64,000 bases of DNA from an uncultured Roseicyclus sp. Lineage in GTDB: Bacteria > Pseudomonadota > Alphaproteobacteria > Rhodobacterales > Rhodobacteraceae. The position numbers and the translations under genes were made by a program. A model generated the notes under the pieces. That model saw only the letters and a program-made list of their open reading frames with translations, was not told the origin of the DNA and made no database searches. The stretch lies in NCBI GenBank assembly GCA_947491935.1, contig CANLLF010000003.1, forward strand, positions 1 through 64,000, written 5' to 3'. Shown here piece after piece: positions 18,164-28,606 of the stretch (its first letter is position 1; every line of letters begins with the position of its first letter).

Positions 18164-18580
18164 ATGGCCACCGAAGCCTTTGAAGAGATCGCCGAAACCT
18201 TTGATTTCTTGGATGATTGGGAAGAGCGGTATCGCCATGTCATCGAGCTTGGCAAGGCGATGGAGGCGATGGACGATGCGGTGAAAGTGCCGGCCACCAA
18301 GGTCGATGGATGCGCCAGCCAGGTCTGGATTCTGCCCCGGATCGAGGGGCTGACCTTTGATTTTCAGGGGGATAGCGACGCGATCATCGTGCGCGGCCTG
18401 ATCGCCGTGTTGCACGCGCTCTACGCCGGCCTCAGCGTGCAGGACGTTCTTGAGGTTGATGCGGCGGCGGAACTGGGGCGGCTCGGCCTTGATGAGCACC
18501 TGTCGTCACAGCGCTCAAACGGCGTGCGGGCGATGGTGGAACGCATCCGCCTTCTGGCGGCGGACAAGGCGGCGGCCTGA
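18164..18580 (+). CDS. sufE: cysteine desulfuration protein SufE
   Basis: SufE, 138 residues, accepts sulfane sulfur from the cysteine desulfurase SufS for iron-sulfur cluster assembly. The acceptor cysteine is Cys50 in KVDGCASQVWI, followed by the conserved GDSDAIIVRGL and LGLDEHLSSQRSNG. A GGAG ribosome site lies just before the ATG at 18164. No other suf genes are adjacent; in these genomes sufE is often apart from the main operon. Confidence 0.95.
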   Translation: MATEAFEEIAETFDFLDDWEERYRHVIELGKAMEAMDDAVKVPATKVDGCASQVWILPRIEGLTFDFQGDSDAIIVRGLIAVLHALYAGLSVQDVLEVDAAAELGRLGLDEHLSSQRSNGVRAMVERIRLLAADKAAA

Positions 18581-18702
18581 CCCTCAACCGGGACGAAAAC
18601 GGCGGTCCGCCGGTCCGTGCAGCTTTCCTGTCAGAGGCGTCTCAAAGCTTACCAGCGGGTTAACAGGAACGCTGTTATGTCAGTAAAACAATAGCTTAAC
18701 CT

Positions 18703-18724
18703 GGGTTATCAACCTTGATAACCC
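18703..18724. repeat. TTATCAA-N2-TTGATAA dyad, copy 1
   Basis: A perfect 22-base palindrome with core TTATCAACCTTGATAA flanked by GGG and CCC, in the convergent gap between sufE and gltA. The same core recurs at 59504-59525, also between converging genes. The two-base centre favours a protein-binding site on double-stranded DNA or a cruciform over an RNA hairpin. Confidence 0.6.
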
Positions 18725-18760
18725 CCCGCCGTCAGCGACGGACGGGCCCGGCAAACGAAA

Positions 18761-18788
18761 ACGGCCACCCCGCCTTCGGGATGGCCGT
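18761..18788 (-). terminator. intrinsic terminator of gltA
   Basis: A long stem: ACGGCCA pairs with TGGCCGT, then after one mismatch CCCG pairs with CGGG around a CCTT loop. Read on the minus strand it is followed by TTTTCGTTT, 22 bases after the gltA stop. It is a good rho-independent terminator. Confidence 0.8.
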
Positions 18789-18810
18789 GAATTCGTCTGA
18801 AAAGGGTGCT

Positions 18811-20103
18811 TCAGCGATTTTCGATCGGCACATAATCCCGCGCCGTCTCACCGGTATAAAGCTGCCGCGGGCGGCCGATTTTCAGCGCCGGATCGGCCAG
18901 CTGCTCCTTCCACTGGGAAATCCAGCCAACCGTCCGGCTGAGCGCAAAGATCGGCGTGAACATCGAGGTCGGGAAGCCCATCGCCTCAAGAATGATGCCG
19001 GAATAGAAGTCCACATTCGGGAACAGCTTCTTGTCCGAGAAATACGGATCGTCGAGCGCCTGTTTTTCAAGTTCCTTGGCAACCTGAAGCTTGGGATTGT
19101 TCTCGACACCCAGAAGCTCCAGCACCTCGTCGGCGGACTTTTTCATCACCGTCGCACGCGGATCGAAGTTCTTGTAGACGCGGTGGCCAAAGCCCATCAG
19201 CCGGTAATCGTCGTTCTTGTCCTTGGCCCGCGCGATAAACTCGGGGATGCGATCCACCGTGCCGATTTCTTCCAGCATCTCAAGGCAGGCCTGGTTCGCC
19301 CCGCCATGGGCCGGGCCCCAGAGGCAGGCTATGCCGGCTGCGATGCACGCAAACGGGTTGGCGCCCGAGGACGAGGCCAGACGGACCGTGGAGGTCGAGG
19401 CATTCTGTTCGTGATCGGCGTGGAGCGTGAAGATCCGGTCCATCGCACGTTCAAGTATCGGGTCGACCACGTATTCCTCGGCAGGCACGGCAAAGCACAT
19501 GCGCAGGAAGTTCGCGGCATAGCTCAGGTCATTGCGCGGATACACGAAGGGCTGGCCGATCGTGTATTTGTAAGCCCAGGCGGCAATCGTCGGCATCTTG
19601 GCAATCAGACGGTGCGAGGCGATTTCCCGCTGGCGTTCGTCGGTGATGTCCGTGCTGTCGTGGTAGAACGCCGACATTGCGCCGACCACACCCACCATGA
19701 CGGCCATCGGATGCGCGTCCCGCCGGAACCCCCGGAAGAAATTGGCCATCTGTTCGTGCAGCATCGTGTGGCGCGTGATCGTGTATTCGAAGGTTTCCAA
19801 CTCCTCCTTGCCGGGCAGGTAGCCGTAAAGCAGCAGGAAGCAGACTTCGAGGTAATGGGAATGCTCGGCCAGTTGGTCGATCGGGTAGCCGCGATGCAGC
19901 AGCTCTCCCTTACCGCCATCGATGAAAGTGATGGAGCTTTCGCAGGCGGAGGTCGAGGTGAATCCGGGATCGTGGGTGAACACACCCGCTTGCCCGTAAA
20001 GCTTGCCGATATCGACAACGTCGGGGCCCGCGGTGGGCGAATGGATTGGCAGCTCAAAGCTTTGCCCGTCGATGGTCAAGGTGGCGGTTTTGGTGTCGGC
20101 CAT
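18811..20103 (-). CDS. gltA: citrate synthase
   Basis: Type II citrate synthase, 430 residues, condenses acetyl-CoA and oxaloacetate at the head of the TCA cycle. Motifs seen are [15 protein letters not shown] near the N-terminus, the histidine of [37 protein letters not shown] and the aspartate in NVDFYSG. The length is typical of the hexameric, NADH-sensitive type. It follows gltX on the same strand by 86 bases and has its own terminator. Confidence 0.97.
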   Translation of the reverse strand: MADTKTATLTIDGQSFELPIHSPTAGPDVVDIGKLYGQAGVFTHDPGFTSTSACESSITFIDGGKGELLHRGYPIDQLAEHSHYLEVCFLLLYGYLPGKEELETFEYTITRHTMLHEQMANFFRGFRRDAHPMAVMVGVVGAMSAFYHDSTDITDERQREIASHRLIAKMPTIAAWAYKYTIGQPFVYPRNDLSYAANFLRMCFAVPAEEYVVDPILERAMDRIFTLHADHEQNASTSTVRLASSSGANPFACIAAGIACLWGPAHGGANQACLEMLEEIGTVDRIPEFIARAKDKNDDYRLMGFGHRVYKNFDPRATVMKKSADEVLELLGVENNPKLQVAKELEKQALDDPYFSDKKLFPNVDFYSGIILEAMGFPTSMFTPIFALSRTVGWISQWKEQLADPALKIGRPRQLYTGETARDYVPIENR

Positions 20104-20189
20104 GGTCGTCCCTTCATGCGTCTGGCGGGCCAGCGCGAGCGCCGGCGATGGGGCAGGGGGCAGAGGCCCCCCATGCTGCCCCCCGCCGC

Positions 20190-21599
20190 TCAGTCGCCGA
20201 GGGAGGCCGCTTCCGTCAGGCGGGCGAGTGTTTCCTCCCGGCCGATGACGAGCATCATGTCGAACACGCTCGGGGAGACGGTTCGCCCAGAAAGGGCCGC
20301 GCGCAGCGGTCCGGCCAGCTTGCCGAATTTCAACCCATGGGAGACCGCGGCGGCGTTCAAGACGCCCTCCAGCGTGTCACGGGTCCAGCTAGCATTCTGC
20401 AACTGCGCAGTCAATTCCCGCAGTATACCACGGGATACCGGATCAAGCGTGTTCACGGCCTTTTCATCATAGTTGAGCGGGCGATTCTCCAATACAAACC
20501 GGCCCTTATCCAGAAGTTCCGGCAGGGACTTGGCCCGATCCTTGAGGCAATACATCGCACGGGTCAGGCCATCTTGCTGCACCTGCGAAAGGGCGTCCCG
20601 CCCGGTGATATCGAGATATTGGGCGATCTGGGCCACCAGATCGGCATCCTCGGCATTGGCAATATGCCATCCTGCGACATTACCCAGTTTCTTCATATCA
20701 AGCCGGGCAGGCGACTTCCCGATGCCGCTTAGATCGAACCAGTCCAGCGCCTGGGCATCGGTGAACAGCTCATCATCGCCGTGGCTCCACCCCAGCCGCG
20801 CCAGGTAGTTGCGCATGGCGGCGGCCGGGATACCCATTTCGGCATATTCCATCACACCGGTGGCGCCGTGGCGTTTGCTGAGCTTCTTGCCGTCTTCCCC
20901 GTGGATCAGCGGGATATGGGCCCAGACCGGCTCCGGCCACCCCATCGCACGGTAGATCTGGATCTGGCGCGCCGCGTTGTTGAGGTGATCGTCACCCCGG
21001 ATCACATGGGTTACGCCCATATCGTGATCATCCACAACGACGGCGTGCATATAGGTCGGCGTCCCGTCCGAGCGCAACAGGATCATGTCATCCAGCGTGG
21101 CGTTCTGGATCGTCACATCCCCCTGCACCTGATCGGTGATGATCGTCTGGCCATCGCGTGGGGCCTTCAGGCGGATCACGTAAGGCGCGTCGGGGTGATC
21201 GTCGCGGTCCCGCCACGGGCTGAGAAACAGGGTGGAGCGCCCCTCCGCTTTGGCCGCATCTCGGAATGCGGCGATCTCGTCCTGGGTGGAAAAACACTTA
21301 TAGGCGTGGCCCTTGGCCAGCATGTCCAGCGCCACCAGCCGATGCCGGTCGGCGCGGGCAAACTGGCTCACGGCCTCGCCATCGTAATCGAGCCCCAGCC
21401 AGGCCATCCCGTCGAGGATCGCCTGCGTCGCCTCCGGCGTCGACCGCGCCCGGTCCGTATCCTCAATCCGCAGCACGAATTTACCGCCGCGCCCGCGCGC
21501 GTAGAGCCAGTTGAACAAAGCCGTTCGCGCCGTGCCGATATGCATGTAGCCCGTTGGCGATGGCGCGATGCGGGTGACGATCTGGGCTTCTTGAGCCAT
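20190..21599 (-). CDS. gltX: glutamyl-tRNA synthetase
   Basis: Class I glutamyl-tRNA synthetase, 469 residues. The HIGH-type motif is in [22 protein letters not shown] at the N-terminus and the KMSKS-type motif is KKLSKRHG. The start at 21599 was chosen for the GGAAAGG ribosome site 7-8 bases upstream. Alphaproteobacteria often carry two gltX copies, one charging tRNA-Gln for later amidation by GatCAB. Which role this copy has cannot be told here, but gatB is present at 42150-43661. Confidence 0.96.
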   Translation of the reverse strand: MAQEAQIVTRIAPSPTGYMHIGTARTALFNWLYARGRGGKFVLRIEDTDRARSTPEATQAILDGMAWLGLDYDGEAVSQFARADRHRLVALDMLAKGHAYKCFSTQDEIAAFRDAAKAEGRSTLFLSPWRDRDDHPDAPYVIRLKAPRDGQTIITDQVQGDVTIQNATLDDMILLRSDGTPTYMHAVVVDDHDMGVTHVIRGDDHLNNAARQIQIYRAMGWPEPVWAHIPLIHGEDGKKLSKRHGATGVMEYAEMGIPAAAMRNYLARLGWSHGDDELFTDAQALDWFDLSGIGKSPARLDMKKLGNVAGWHIANAEDADLVAQIAQYLDITGRDALSQVQQDGLTRAMYCLKDRAKSLPELLDKGRFVLENRPLNYDEKAVNTLDPVSRGILRELTAQLQNASWTRDTLEGVLNAAAVSHGLKFGKLAGPLRAALSGRTVSPSVFDMMLVIGREETLARLTEAASLGD

Positions 21600-21702
21600 C
21601 AGCGAACCTTTCCGGCGCGTAAACCGCATACGCGCGCGTTAACCTTTTGGAAACCATGCTCTGGCACTTCAGAAGCAGGCCCTCTTCGAGGGGCTAGCTA
21701 AC

Positions 21703-23871
21703 TTGGGTGGCCTTTCTCGGCAAGGGCAGGTGCAACAGGTGCAAGGCGCAGCGATCCTCCAACGCGTGAACGCGGTTCAGCAGGGCCAGCGTGGCGCGCT
21801 CATGCCATGGGCGGCCGTGACGTTCGGATTGGGCGTTGGGATCTACTTCGCCCTGCCCGTGGAGCCCGGCCTTGCGGGCTATGGCGCGGCGGCGGTGATC
21901 TTTGCGCTTGGCACGGCGCTCCTGATCTGGCGGCGCGAGGTTCTAGGCCCCCTCGGGATCGCGCTGGCCCTCATGGCGCTGGGGCTCAGCGTGGCGGGCT
22001 GGCGGGCCCATTCCGTGGCCGGACCCGTCATCGATTTCCGCTATTATGGCCCGATCGAGGGGCGGATCGTCGGCATTGACCGCTCGGCCTCGGACGCGAT
22101 CCGTCTGACGCTCGATAATGTGCGTCTCGACGATGTCCGCAACACGCCGCTGCGGGTGCGCATCGCCCTGCATGGGGAGCAAGGCTATATCGATCCCGAA
22201 CCCGGCGCGGTTGTGATGACGACCGGCCACCTGTCGCGCCCCGGCGGCGCCGCGGAGCCCGGCGGCTTCGACTTTCAGCGCCACGCGTGGTTTCAATCCC
22301 TTGGCGGTGTCGGCTACGTGCGGGCGCCGGTCGTGTTGCTGGCCGCACCAGAAGACGGCGCGACGCCGCTGTTTCATCTGCGGATGCGGATTTCCCAGGC
22401 CATTCAGGGCCAGATCGACGGGCAGCCGGGCGCCTTCGCGGCGGCGGTTCTCACCGGCGACCGCTCCGGGCTGGAACAGGGACCGGTCCAGGATATGCGC
22501 GATGCAAATATCGCGCATCTGCTGGCGATCTCAGGCCTCCATGTGGGCCTGCTGACCGGGTTCATCTATGGCGCGGTGCGGTTCATCCTCGCCCTGATCC
22601 CGCCCTTGGCCCTGCGCTACCCGATCCGTAAATGGGCGGCGGTCGCGGCGCTGGCCTCCGGCGCGTTCTACCTCGCGCTATCCGGTGGCAATGTCGCAAC
22701 CGAACGGGCCTTCATCCAGGTCGCGGTGATGTTCACCGCCGTCCTGCTGGATCGGCGCGCCATCACGCTGCGCTCCGTGGCCATTGCGGCGATCATCGTC
22801 CTGGCGCGGCGGCCCGAAACCCTGATGTCGCCCGGCTTCCAGATGTCGTTTGCCGCCACAACGGCGCTGGTTGCGGTCTTCACAGGGCTGCGAGGGGTGA
22901 CCTGGATGCAGGGCTGGCCAAGCTGGGCCAAGTGGCTCTTCGCGCTGGTTATGTCGTCGCTCGTAGCGGGCGCGGCCACGGCGCCTTTTGCCGCCGCCCA
23001 CTTCAACCGGATCGCCGTCTACGGACTGGCCGCGAACCTTGTGACGGTGCCGGTCATGGGGTCGGTCGTGATCCCCTGCGCGGTGCTGGCGGCATTGCTT
23101 CTGCCCTTCGGCCTCTCCTGGGTGGCCTTTGCGATCATGGAGCAGGGCCTGATCTGGATCCTCGCCGTCGCCCACTGGATCGCCGACCTGCCCGGCGCGG
23201 TGGATTGGGTTGCAAGCCCGCCCGGCGCCATCCTTGCGATGATTGCGCTTGGCGCCATAGGCCTGTGCCTCTGGGAGGGGCGCGGTCGTTGGTTGGCCGC
23301 CCTGCCGGTCGTTGCGGGCCTCTTGCTGTGGCAAGTATCCGAGCGGCCGTCACTGCTCGTGGCGGAATCGGGCGGGCTTGTGGGGCAGATGACCGACGAC
23401 GGCCGCGCGCTCAGCCGGGAGCGTGGCGACGGTTTCGTGGCGGGCATCTGGCTTGAAAACGATGGCGACCCCGCGGGGCAGGAGGCCGCCGCCGCGCGCA
23501 TCGCGTGGTCCGAAGATGGTGCGGGCCAGCGCATCGATCTCGGCCCGCTGAGCCTTTGGCACGGCACCGGTCGCGCCGCCGCGCGGGAGGCCGACCGCGC
23601 CTGCGCCGCCCATGACATCATTGTGCTGAACAACATCCCCGAGGATCCGGGGCCCCTATTACAAGAGGCCGCTGCCCAGACGCTCGCCCGTCTGTCCGGG
23701 TCCACACCTGGCGCCGGGGCCGCACGCGCGGACCAATCCGGGCCCTGCCTGATCCTCTCCCCCCGCATTCTTGCGCAATCCGGGGCCGTCGCCATTTCGC
23801 TCCACGAAGGTGCGCTCCACTTCGACACGGCCCGCGCCCACCAAGGCGAACGCCTCTGGTCCCCGCGATAG
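21703..23871 (+). CDS. comEC: ComEC/Rec2 family DNA-uptake membrane protein
   Basis: A 722-residue polytopic membrane protein. The competence domain signature AHLLAISGLHVGLLTG lies near residues 268-283 after TGDRSGL, and many hydrophobic segments follow. In transformation ComEC forms the inner-membrane channel for single-stranded DNA. The C-terminal metallo-beta-lactamase-type motif of longer ComEC proteins is not seen, as is usual in alphaproteobacteria. I chose a TTG start at 21703, with GAGGGG 9 bases upstream; GTG at 21730 is an alternative. Other com genes are not in the window. Confidence 0.88.
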   Translation: MGGLSRQGQVQQVQGAAILQRVNAVQQGQRGALMPWAAVTFGLGVGIYFALPVEPGLAGYGAAAVIFALGTALLIWRREVLGPLGIALALMALGLSVAGWRAHSVAGPVIDFRYYGPIEGRIVGIDRSASDAIRLTLDNVRLDDVRNTPLRVRIALHGEQGYIDPEPGAVVMTTGHLSRPGGAAEPGGFDFQRHAWFQSLGGVGYVRAPVVLLAAPEDGATPLFHLRMRISQAIQGQIDGQPGAFAAAVLTGDRSGLEQGPVQDMRDANIAHLLAISGLHVGLLTGFIYGAVRFILALIPPLALRYPIRKWAAVAALASGAFYLALSGGNVATERAFIQVAVMFTAVLLDRRAITLRSVAIAAIIVLARRPETLMSPGFQMSFAATTALVAVFTGLRGVTWMQGWPSWAKWLFALVMSSLVAGAATAPFAAAHFNRIAVYGLAANLVTVPVMGSVVIPCAVLAALLLPFGLSWVAFAIMEQGLIWILAVAHWIADLPGAVDWVASPPGAILAMIALGAIGLCLWEGRGRWLAALPVVAGLLLWQVSERPSLLVAESGGLVGQMTDDGRALSRERGDGFVAGIWLENDGDPAGQEAAAARIAWSEDGAGQRIDLGPLSLWHGTGRAAAREADRACAAHDIIVLNNIPEDPGPLLQEAAAQTLARLSGSTPGAGAARADQSGPCLILSPRILAQSGAVAISLHEGALHFDTARAHQGERLWSPR

Positions 23872-23952
23872 GCAACTGCTTCAAGTCTTGACGACTGCGC
23901 CCCGCAAGGCCCGCCCTCTCGTCAAAAGCTGCCGCGCGCCTATCTTCGCCCC

Positions 23953-24111
23953 ATGGCCAAGACCCGCAAGAAATCCGACCTGCCACAGAAGACCTGCGCC
24001 ACCTGTGGCCGCCCGTTCGCATGGCGCAAGAAATGGGCCGATGTGTGGGAGGAGGTTCGCTATTGCTCCGAACGGTGCCGCCGCACCCGCCCGCGAAGCG
24101 GCGCGCCTTGA
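23953..24111 (+). CDS. DUF2256 small zinc-ribbon-like protein
   Basis: A 52-residue basic protein with paired cysteines, [16 protein letters not shown] and then [10 protein letters not shown]. This CxxC...CxxxC pattern with the FxWRKKW core marks the DUF2256 family, probably a small zinc-binding protein. Its function is unknown. It follows comEC by 81 bases on the same strand. Confidence 0.85.
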   Translation: MAKTRKKSDLPQKTCATCGRPFAWRKKWADVWEEVRYCSERCRRTRPRSGAP

Positions 24112-24207
24112 CTAAATACATTGCCTGCCGGGGCGTTTTTGCCTAACCGGATGCACGGAATACGCTGGCATACCGGCGGGAAATTCGAGTAGGAAAGAGG
24201 GGCGTAG

Positions 24208-26346
24208 ATGGCCAATCGTGTGGAACGCAACGGCTTGCAGGTTGAGGCCGTGCTGGCTGATTTCATCGAAACGCGCGCCCTGCCGGGCACCGGCATCGAG
24301 GCGGCGGCGTTCTGGCAATCGTTCTCGGGCCTCCTTCACGACCTCGCCCCGAAGAACGCTGCCCTTCTGGCGGAACGCGAGGCGCTTCAGGCCAAAATCG
24401 ACGCTTGGCACATCGCTCACCGGGATCAGGCCCATGATCTGGATATCTATCAGGAGTTCCTGCGTGAGATCGGCTACCTCCGGCCCGAAGGTGAAGATTT
24501 CCGCATCGACACCACCAAGATCGACCCGGAAATCGCCACCGTGGCGGGCCCGCAGCTTGTCGTGCCGATCACCAATGCGCGCTTTGCGCTGAACGCCGCC
24601 AACGCACGCTGGGGCAGCCTGTATGACGCCTATTACGGCACGGATGCGATGGGTACGCTGGCGCCATCGGGCGGCTATGCAAGGGGGCGCGGCGCGCGCG
24701 TTGTGGCCCGCGCGCGGGTGTTTCTGGACGATGCGTTCCCGATCAAGGGCGCATCGCACGCCGATATGCGCCGCTACCACGTCGAAAAAGGCGCGCTTCT
24801 GGTGGATGACAAACCCCTGGTCAGCCCCGAGAAATTCGCCGGCTATCGCGGCAATCCGAAAGCGCCTGATGCGGTGCTTCTGGTCAATCACGGGCTGCAT
24901 GTGGAGTTGGTTTTTGACCGCGCGCACATGATCGGCGCGCGGGATCAGGCGGGGCTCGCCGATGTGCGGCTGGAGGCGGCGGTGTCGGCGATCATGGATT
25001 GCGAGGACAGCGTCGCCTGCGTCGATGCCGAGGACAAGGTGTTGGCCTATTCCAACTGGCTTGGCCTGATGCGCGGCGATCTGGAGGAAACCTTCGAGAA
25101 GGGCGGCGCGCAGATGACGCGGCGCCTGGAAGACGACAAGGTGTTCATCGGCCCCGATGGCGCGGAATTCACGGTGAAAGGCCGCGCCCTGATGCTGGTG
25201 CGCAATGTTGGCCACCTGATGACCAACCCCGCGATCCTGCTCAGCGACGGGTCCGAGGCCTATGAAGGCCTGATGGATGCGATGATCACCACGCTGATCG
25301 CGATGCACGATCTGGGGCGCGAGGGCGGCAATTCCGTTGCGGGCTCCGTCTATGTGGTGAAGCCCAAGATGCACGGGCCCGACGAGGTGGCGTTTTCCGA
25401 TCAGATCTTCAGCGCCGTTGAGGCCGCCCTGGGGCTGGAGCGCTATACGGTCAAACTCGGCATCATGGATGAGGAGCGGCGGACATCGGTGAACCTCAAG
25501 GAATGTATCCGGGCCGCAAAGCACCGTGTGGCGTTCATCAATACCGGTTTTCTGGATCGGACCGGCGATGAGATCCACACCTCCATGGAGGCGGGGCCGT
25601 TTTCCCGCAAGGATTTCATCAAACGCAAGGGCTGGATCGGGGCCTATGAGAACCAGAACGTCGATATCGGCCTGGAATGCGGGCTGAGAGGGCGGGCGCA
25701 GATCGGCAAGGGGATGTGGGCGAAGCCCGACGCCATGGCCGAGATGCTGGAACAGAAGATCGAACACCCCCGCGCAGGCGCCAATTGTGCCTGGGTGCCG
25801 TCGCCCACCGCGGCCACGCTGCACGCGCTGCATTATCACCGGGTGAACGTGGCCGCGGTGCAGGAGAAGCTGGAGGCCGGCGGGCGGCGGGCCTACGTGA
25901 CCGCGCTCCTGGATATTCCGCTGGCCGCCTATCGCCGCTGGACCCGCGATCAGGTGATCCGGGAGGTGGAGAACAACGCCCAGGGCATCCTGGGCTACGT
26001 GGTGCGCTGGATCGACCACGGGGTGGGCTGCTCCAAGGTGCCGGACGTGAACGATGTGGGGCTGATGGAGGACCGCGCGACGTGTCGGATTTCGGCGCAA
26101 CACATCGCGAATTGGCTGCATCACGGCGTGGTCAATGAGGCCGATGTGGGCGAGGTGTTCCGGCGGATGGCAGAGGTGGTGGATCGGCAGAACGCCGATG
26201 ACCCGACCTACGTGCCGATGGCGCCCGGCTATAACGGGATCGCCTTTGCGGCGGCGATGGATCTTGTCCTGAAGGGCCGCGACTTGCCGAGCGGCTATAC
26301 GGAGCCGGTGCTCCACGCCCGCCGGTTGGAATGGAAAGCGGCCTGA
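24208..26346 (+). CDS. glcB: malate synthase G
   Basis: Malate synthase G, 712 residues, condenses glyoxylate and acetyl-CoA to malate. The length is that of isoform G. Visible motifs are [48 protein letters not shown] and [21 protein letters not shown]. An AGGAAAGAGGGG ribosome site precedes the ATG. Isocitrate lyase is not in the window, so the glyoxylate source is unknown. Confidence 0.97.
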   Translation: MANRVERNGLQVEAVLADFIETRALPGTGIEAAAFWQSFSGLLHDLAPKNAALLAEREALQAKIDAWHIAHRDQAHDLDIYQEFLREIGYLRPEGEDFRIDTTKIDPEIATVAGPQLVVPITNARFALNAANARWGSLYDAYYGTDAMGTLAPSGGYARGRGARVVARARVFLDDAFPIKGASHADMRRYHVEKGALLVDDKPLVSPEKFAGYRGNPKAPDAVLLVNHGLHVELVFDRAHMIGARDQAGLADVRLEAAVSAIMDCEDSVACVDAEDKVLAYSNWLGLMRGDLEETFEKGGAQMTRRLEDDKVFIGPDGAEFTVKGRALMLVRNVGHLMTNPAILLSDGSEAYEGLMDAMITTLIAMHDLGREGGNSVAGSVYVVKPKMHGPDEVAFSDQIFSAVEAALGLERYTVKLGIMDEERRTSVNLKECIRAAKHRVAFINTGFLDRTGDEIHTSMEAGPFSRKDFIKRKGWIGAYENQNVDIGLECGLRGRAQIGKGMWAKPDAMAEMLEQKIEHPRAGANCAWVPSPTAATLHALHYHRVNVAAVQEKLEAGGRRAYVTALLDIPLAAYRRWTRDQVIREVENNAQGILGYVVRWIDHGVGCSKVPDVNDVGLMEDRATCRISAQHIANWLHHGVVNEADVGEVFRRMAEVVDRQNADDPTYVPMAPGYNGIAFAAAMDLVLKGRDLPSGYTEPVLHARRLEWKAA

Positions 26347-26394
26347 CGGTTTGCGGAACCCGGCGATCCCCCGCCCCGCGTCCCGCGGTTGGGG

Positions 26395-26448
26395 GACGCG
26401 GCTGGGGGCGTTGCCCCCAGACCCCCAGAGTTTTTGGCCAAGATGAAA
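26395..26448 (+). repeat. hairpin repeat ending GCCAAGATGAA, copy 1
   Basis: After glcB comes a stem CTGGGGGC/GCCCCCAG, then ACCCCCAGAGTTTTTGG, then CCAAGATGAA. A reverse-oriented copy lies at 55851-55915. In both copies the hairpin and T run follow a gene in its reading direction, as in a terminator. I know this motif as common between genes of Rhodobacteraceae. Confidence 0.65.
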
Positions 26449-26583
26449 TGGCCCGGGGTTTGAGCCGTAGGCCGATCACGGCCTTGTGCTTGAGAAAGGG
26501 CCCGAAACCGTCCAGTGTTTTGACAGACCGCGCGATGTTTCCGACACCAAGCGCGGCAATTGACCAGAACCGGGGGACGGGCA

Positions 26584-27150
26584 GTGGGTTTACGCAATTC
26601 CAACGAGGGCTATGGATCCCTCACGAAACTCTTCCATTGGCTGATCGTGATCCTGTTCGCCGCGCAGTATCTGGGCGGGAACATCATGGTGGCGATCGGC
26701 TTCAACTCCAGCTTCGCGGGGATTGAGACGAACACCTACTACAATTGGCACAAGTCGCTGGGGTTGGTGGCACTCGTCGTGGCAATCGCGCGGATCATCA
26801 ACCGCCAGATGGGCCAATTGCCGCCCTGGGCGCCGACCCTGTCGACACGAGAGCACACATTCATCCACCGGGTGGAGCAGGTGTTCTACACCGCCATGTT
26901 CGTGATGCCGATCTCCGGCTGGTTCTACGTGATGTGGGGCCATTACGGGGTGAACCTGTTTGGCGTCTGGGAGATGCCGAGGCCGCTGCCACGCGATGAT
27001 ACGCTGCGCGACATCGCAAAATGGGTCCACATCATAGCGGGCTGGGTCCTGCTGGCGGCGATGGTGGGGCATATCGGGCTGGTCCTGCGGCATCAGGTGA
27101 TGCTGAAGGACGGGCTCTTGAAGCGAATGCTGCCGGGGCGGGGGGAGTGA
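26584..27150 (+). CDS. cytochrome b561 family protein
   Basis: A 188-residue membrane protein with four hydrophobic segments and histidines placed for two b hemes: LFHWLIV (His18), NWHKSLG (His56) and the C-terminal WVHIIAGWVLLAAMVGHIGL. The family moves electrons from the quinone pool, for example to superoxide in CybB-type proteins. The GTG start at 26584 has a GGGGGA motif a few bases upstream; TTG at 26560 would add eight residues. Confidence 0.9.
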   Translation: MGLRNSNEGYGSLTKLFHWLIVILFAAQYLGGNIMVAIGFNSSFAGIETNTYYNWHKSLGLVALVVAIARIINRQMGQLPPWAPTLSTREHTFIHRVEQVFYTAMFVMPISGWFYVMWGHYGVNLFGVWEMPRPLPRDDTLRDIAKWVHIIAGWVLLAAMVGHIGLVLRHQVMLKDGLLKRMLPGRGE

Positions 27151-27272
27151 GCGACCTGGCCCCTTGAAAGGCTGCATAGAGATGCGGCCCAAGATCGGCG
27201 CCATGTTCAACCAAATCGAACTCCTTGAAGAAAGCCCCGAAGCATCTCTGCTCCGGGCCCTGTATCAGCGCC

Positions 27273-28388
27273 TTACATCGGCGGCGGCGGAGGGGGCGGC
27301 ATGACGGTGAAAAGCTGTGCCAGCTCAGTCACATCATCGGCTTTCATCCATCCGTCCTGACCGGCAGTCCAGACCATGGTTTCGCGGGAGAGCGAGCCGT
27401 CGGCCACCATGCGACCGAGGTCTGCCTTCGAGAATGGGCCTTTGGTGGCGCCGTTTTCGGCCACGTGCCAGACATGCTCCACCGGCGGTGGCGGCGGGGC
27501 TGCGTGGGCGGCTTGGTGGGGCTGCTGCTGTCCGCCCATATTGTTGGCAAAGCCTTGCGCCATCGCCATGCCCATCCCCATGCCTAGGCCTTCGCCCATG
27601 CCGCCGCCACCGGGATTTTCGGCGGCTGCGCGCATCGCTTCTGCGGTCTGGAACTGGGTGTATTTGTTCAGATCACCGACAACACCCATCGATGTCCGCT
27701 TGTCGAGCGCCTCTTCCACCGCAGGCGGCAGGGAGATGTTCTCGATGTAGAGCTCGGGCAGGGTCAGGCCGTAGGAGCTGATCGTCTCGGAAATCCGTTC
27801 GGCGACCAGATCACCCATCTGGCCGGTATTCGCCGCCATATCGAGGACCGGGATGCCGGAGCCTGCGACAGCCTGCGAAAACTGCTGGACGATGATGTTG
27901 CGGATCTGGTGCGTGACCTCATCGGTGGTGAATTCGCCATCGGTGCCCACGATCTCGGTCATGAACAGGCCCGCATCCTTCACCTTTACGGTGTAGGTGC
28001 CGAAGGCGCGGATGCGCGTGGGGCCGAAATCGCTGTCGCGGATCATGATGGGGTTTTTCGTGCCCCATTTGAGATCCGTGAACCGGTTGGTGTTTACGAA
28101 GTAGATCTCGGATTTGAACGGGCTTGAGAAGCCGTGGTCCCAATGCTGCAGAGACGTCATGATCGGCATGTTGTTGGTCTCAAGCATGTAGAGACCCGGT
28201 GTGAACACATCAGCCAACTGGCCTTCATGGATGAAGACAGCCACCTGGCCCTCGCGCACGGTCAGCTTGGCGCCGTACTTGATCTCGTGGCCGTAGCGTT
28301 CGAACCGATAGACCATAGTGTCGCGGCTATCGTCGGTCCATTCGATGACATCGATGAACTGACCTTTGAGAAAATCCATAATGGCCAT
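27273..28388 (-). CDS. SPFH-domain protein with C-terminal GYF_2-type domain
   Basis: A 371-residue protein. Residues 1 to about 240 form an SPFH domain (QVAVFIHEGQLADVFTPGLY, then EIYFVNTNRFTDLKWGTKNPI) of the kind found in Bacillus subtilis YdjI. A Gly/Met/Pro-rich linker runs from about 255 to 305. The end is a GYF_2/DUF4339-type domain, WHVAENGATKGPFSKADLGRM, then MVWTAGQDGWMKA. No membrane helix is seen, so it is likely recruited to membrane partners. It is the last gene of the XpaC-TelA operon, though 218 bases separate it from the DUF2927 gene and it may have its own promoter (TATATCAT-like hexamer upstream on its strand). Confidence 0.85.
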   Translation of the reverse strand: MAIMDFLKGQFIDVIEWTDDSRDTMVYRFERYGHEIKYGAKLTVREGQVAVFIHEGQLADVFTPGLYMLETNNMPIMTSLQHWDHGFSSPFKSEIYFVNTNRFTDLKWGTKNPIMIRDSDFGPTRIRAFGTYTVKVKDAGLFMTEIVGTDGEFTTDEVTHQIRNIIVQQFSQAVAGSGIPVLDMAANTGQMGDLVAERISETISSYGLTLPELYIENISLPPAVEEALDKRTSMGVVGDLNKYTQFQTAEAMRAAAENPGGGGMGEGLGMGMGMAMAQGFANNMGGQQQPHQAAHAAPPPPPVEHVWHVAENGATKGPFSKADLGRMVADGSLSRETMVWTAGQDGWMKADDVTELAQLFTVMPPPPPPPM

Positions 28389-28415
28389 TGGGTAATATCC
28401 CCTGTTAAAACCTGC

Positions 28416-28433
28416 GTCGGCGCAGGCGCCGAC
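28416..28433. other. hairpin in the leader of the SPFH gene
   Basis: GTCGGCG pairs with CGCCGAC around a 4-base CAGG loop, or with one more C-G pair around AG. It is 28 bases upstream of the SPFH start and would be in its mRNA leader. Confidence 0.3.
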
Positions 28434-28606
28434 TGTTGTGCTTTCAGCTATGATATAGGGACGACCTTCCCCAATCTACAGGGAATTGGAGGAGGGAAAT
28501 CCGTCGCATTTTTCACCCCTTTGGGCCGGTCGCGCTGCTGTTCCATAGGGAGCGGCGGAAGGGCTCGTTTGTACGCGCCGCCGACGACGTGCGCGTAGAG
28601 CGCGGA

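Noticed and set aside
18715-20472. 585-codon plus-strand frame across gltA
   Set aside because: Antisense shadow of citrate synthase, whose motifs are complete on the other strand.
24112-26316. 734-codon open frame on the minus strand across glcB
   Set aside because: It is the complement of malate synthase G; the His/Arg/Gly-rich translation has no family pattern.
26331-26726. 131-codon frame in the glcB to cytochrome b561 gap
   Set aside because: It runs over the hairpin repeat and into the cytochrome gene in another frame, with no ribosome site.
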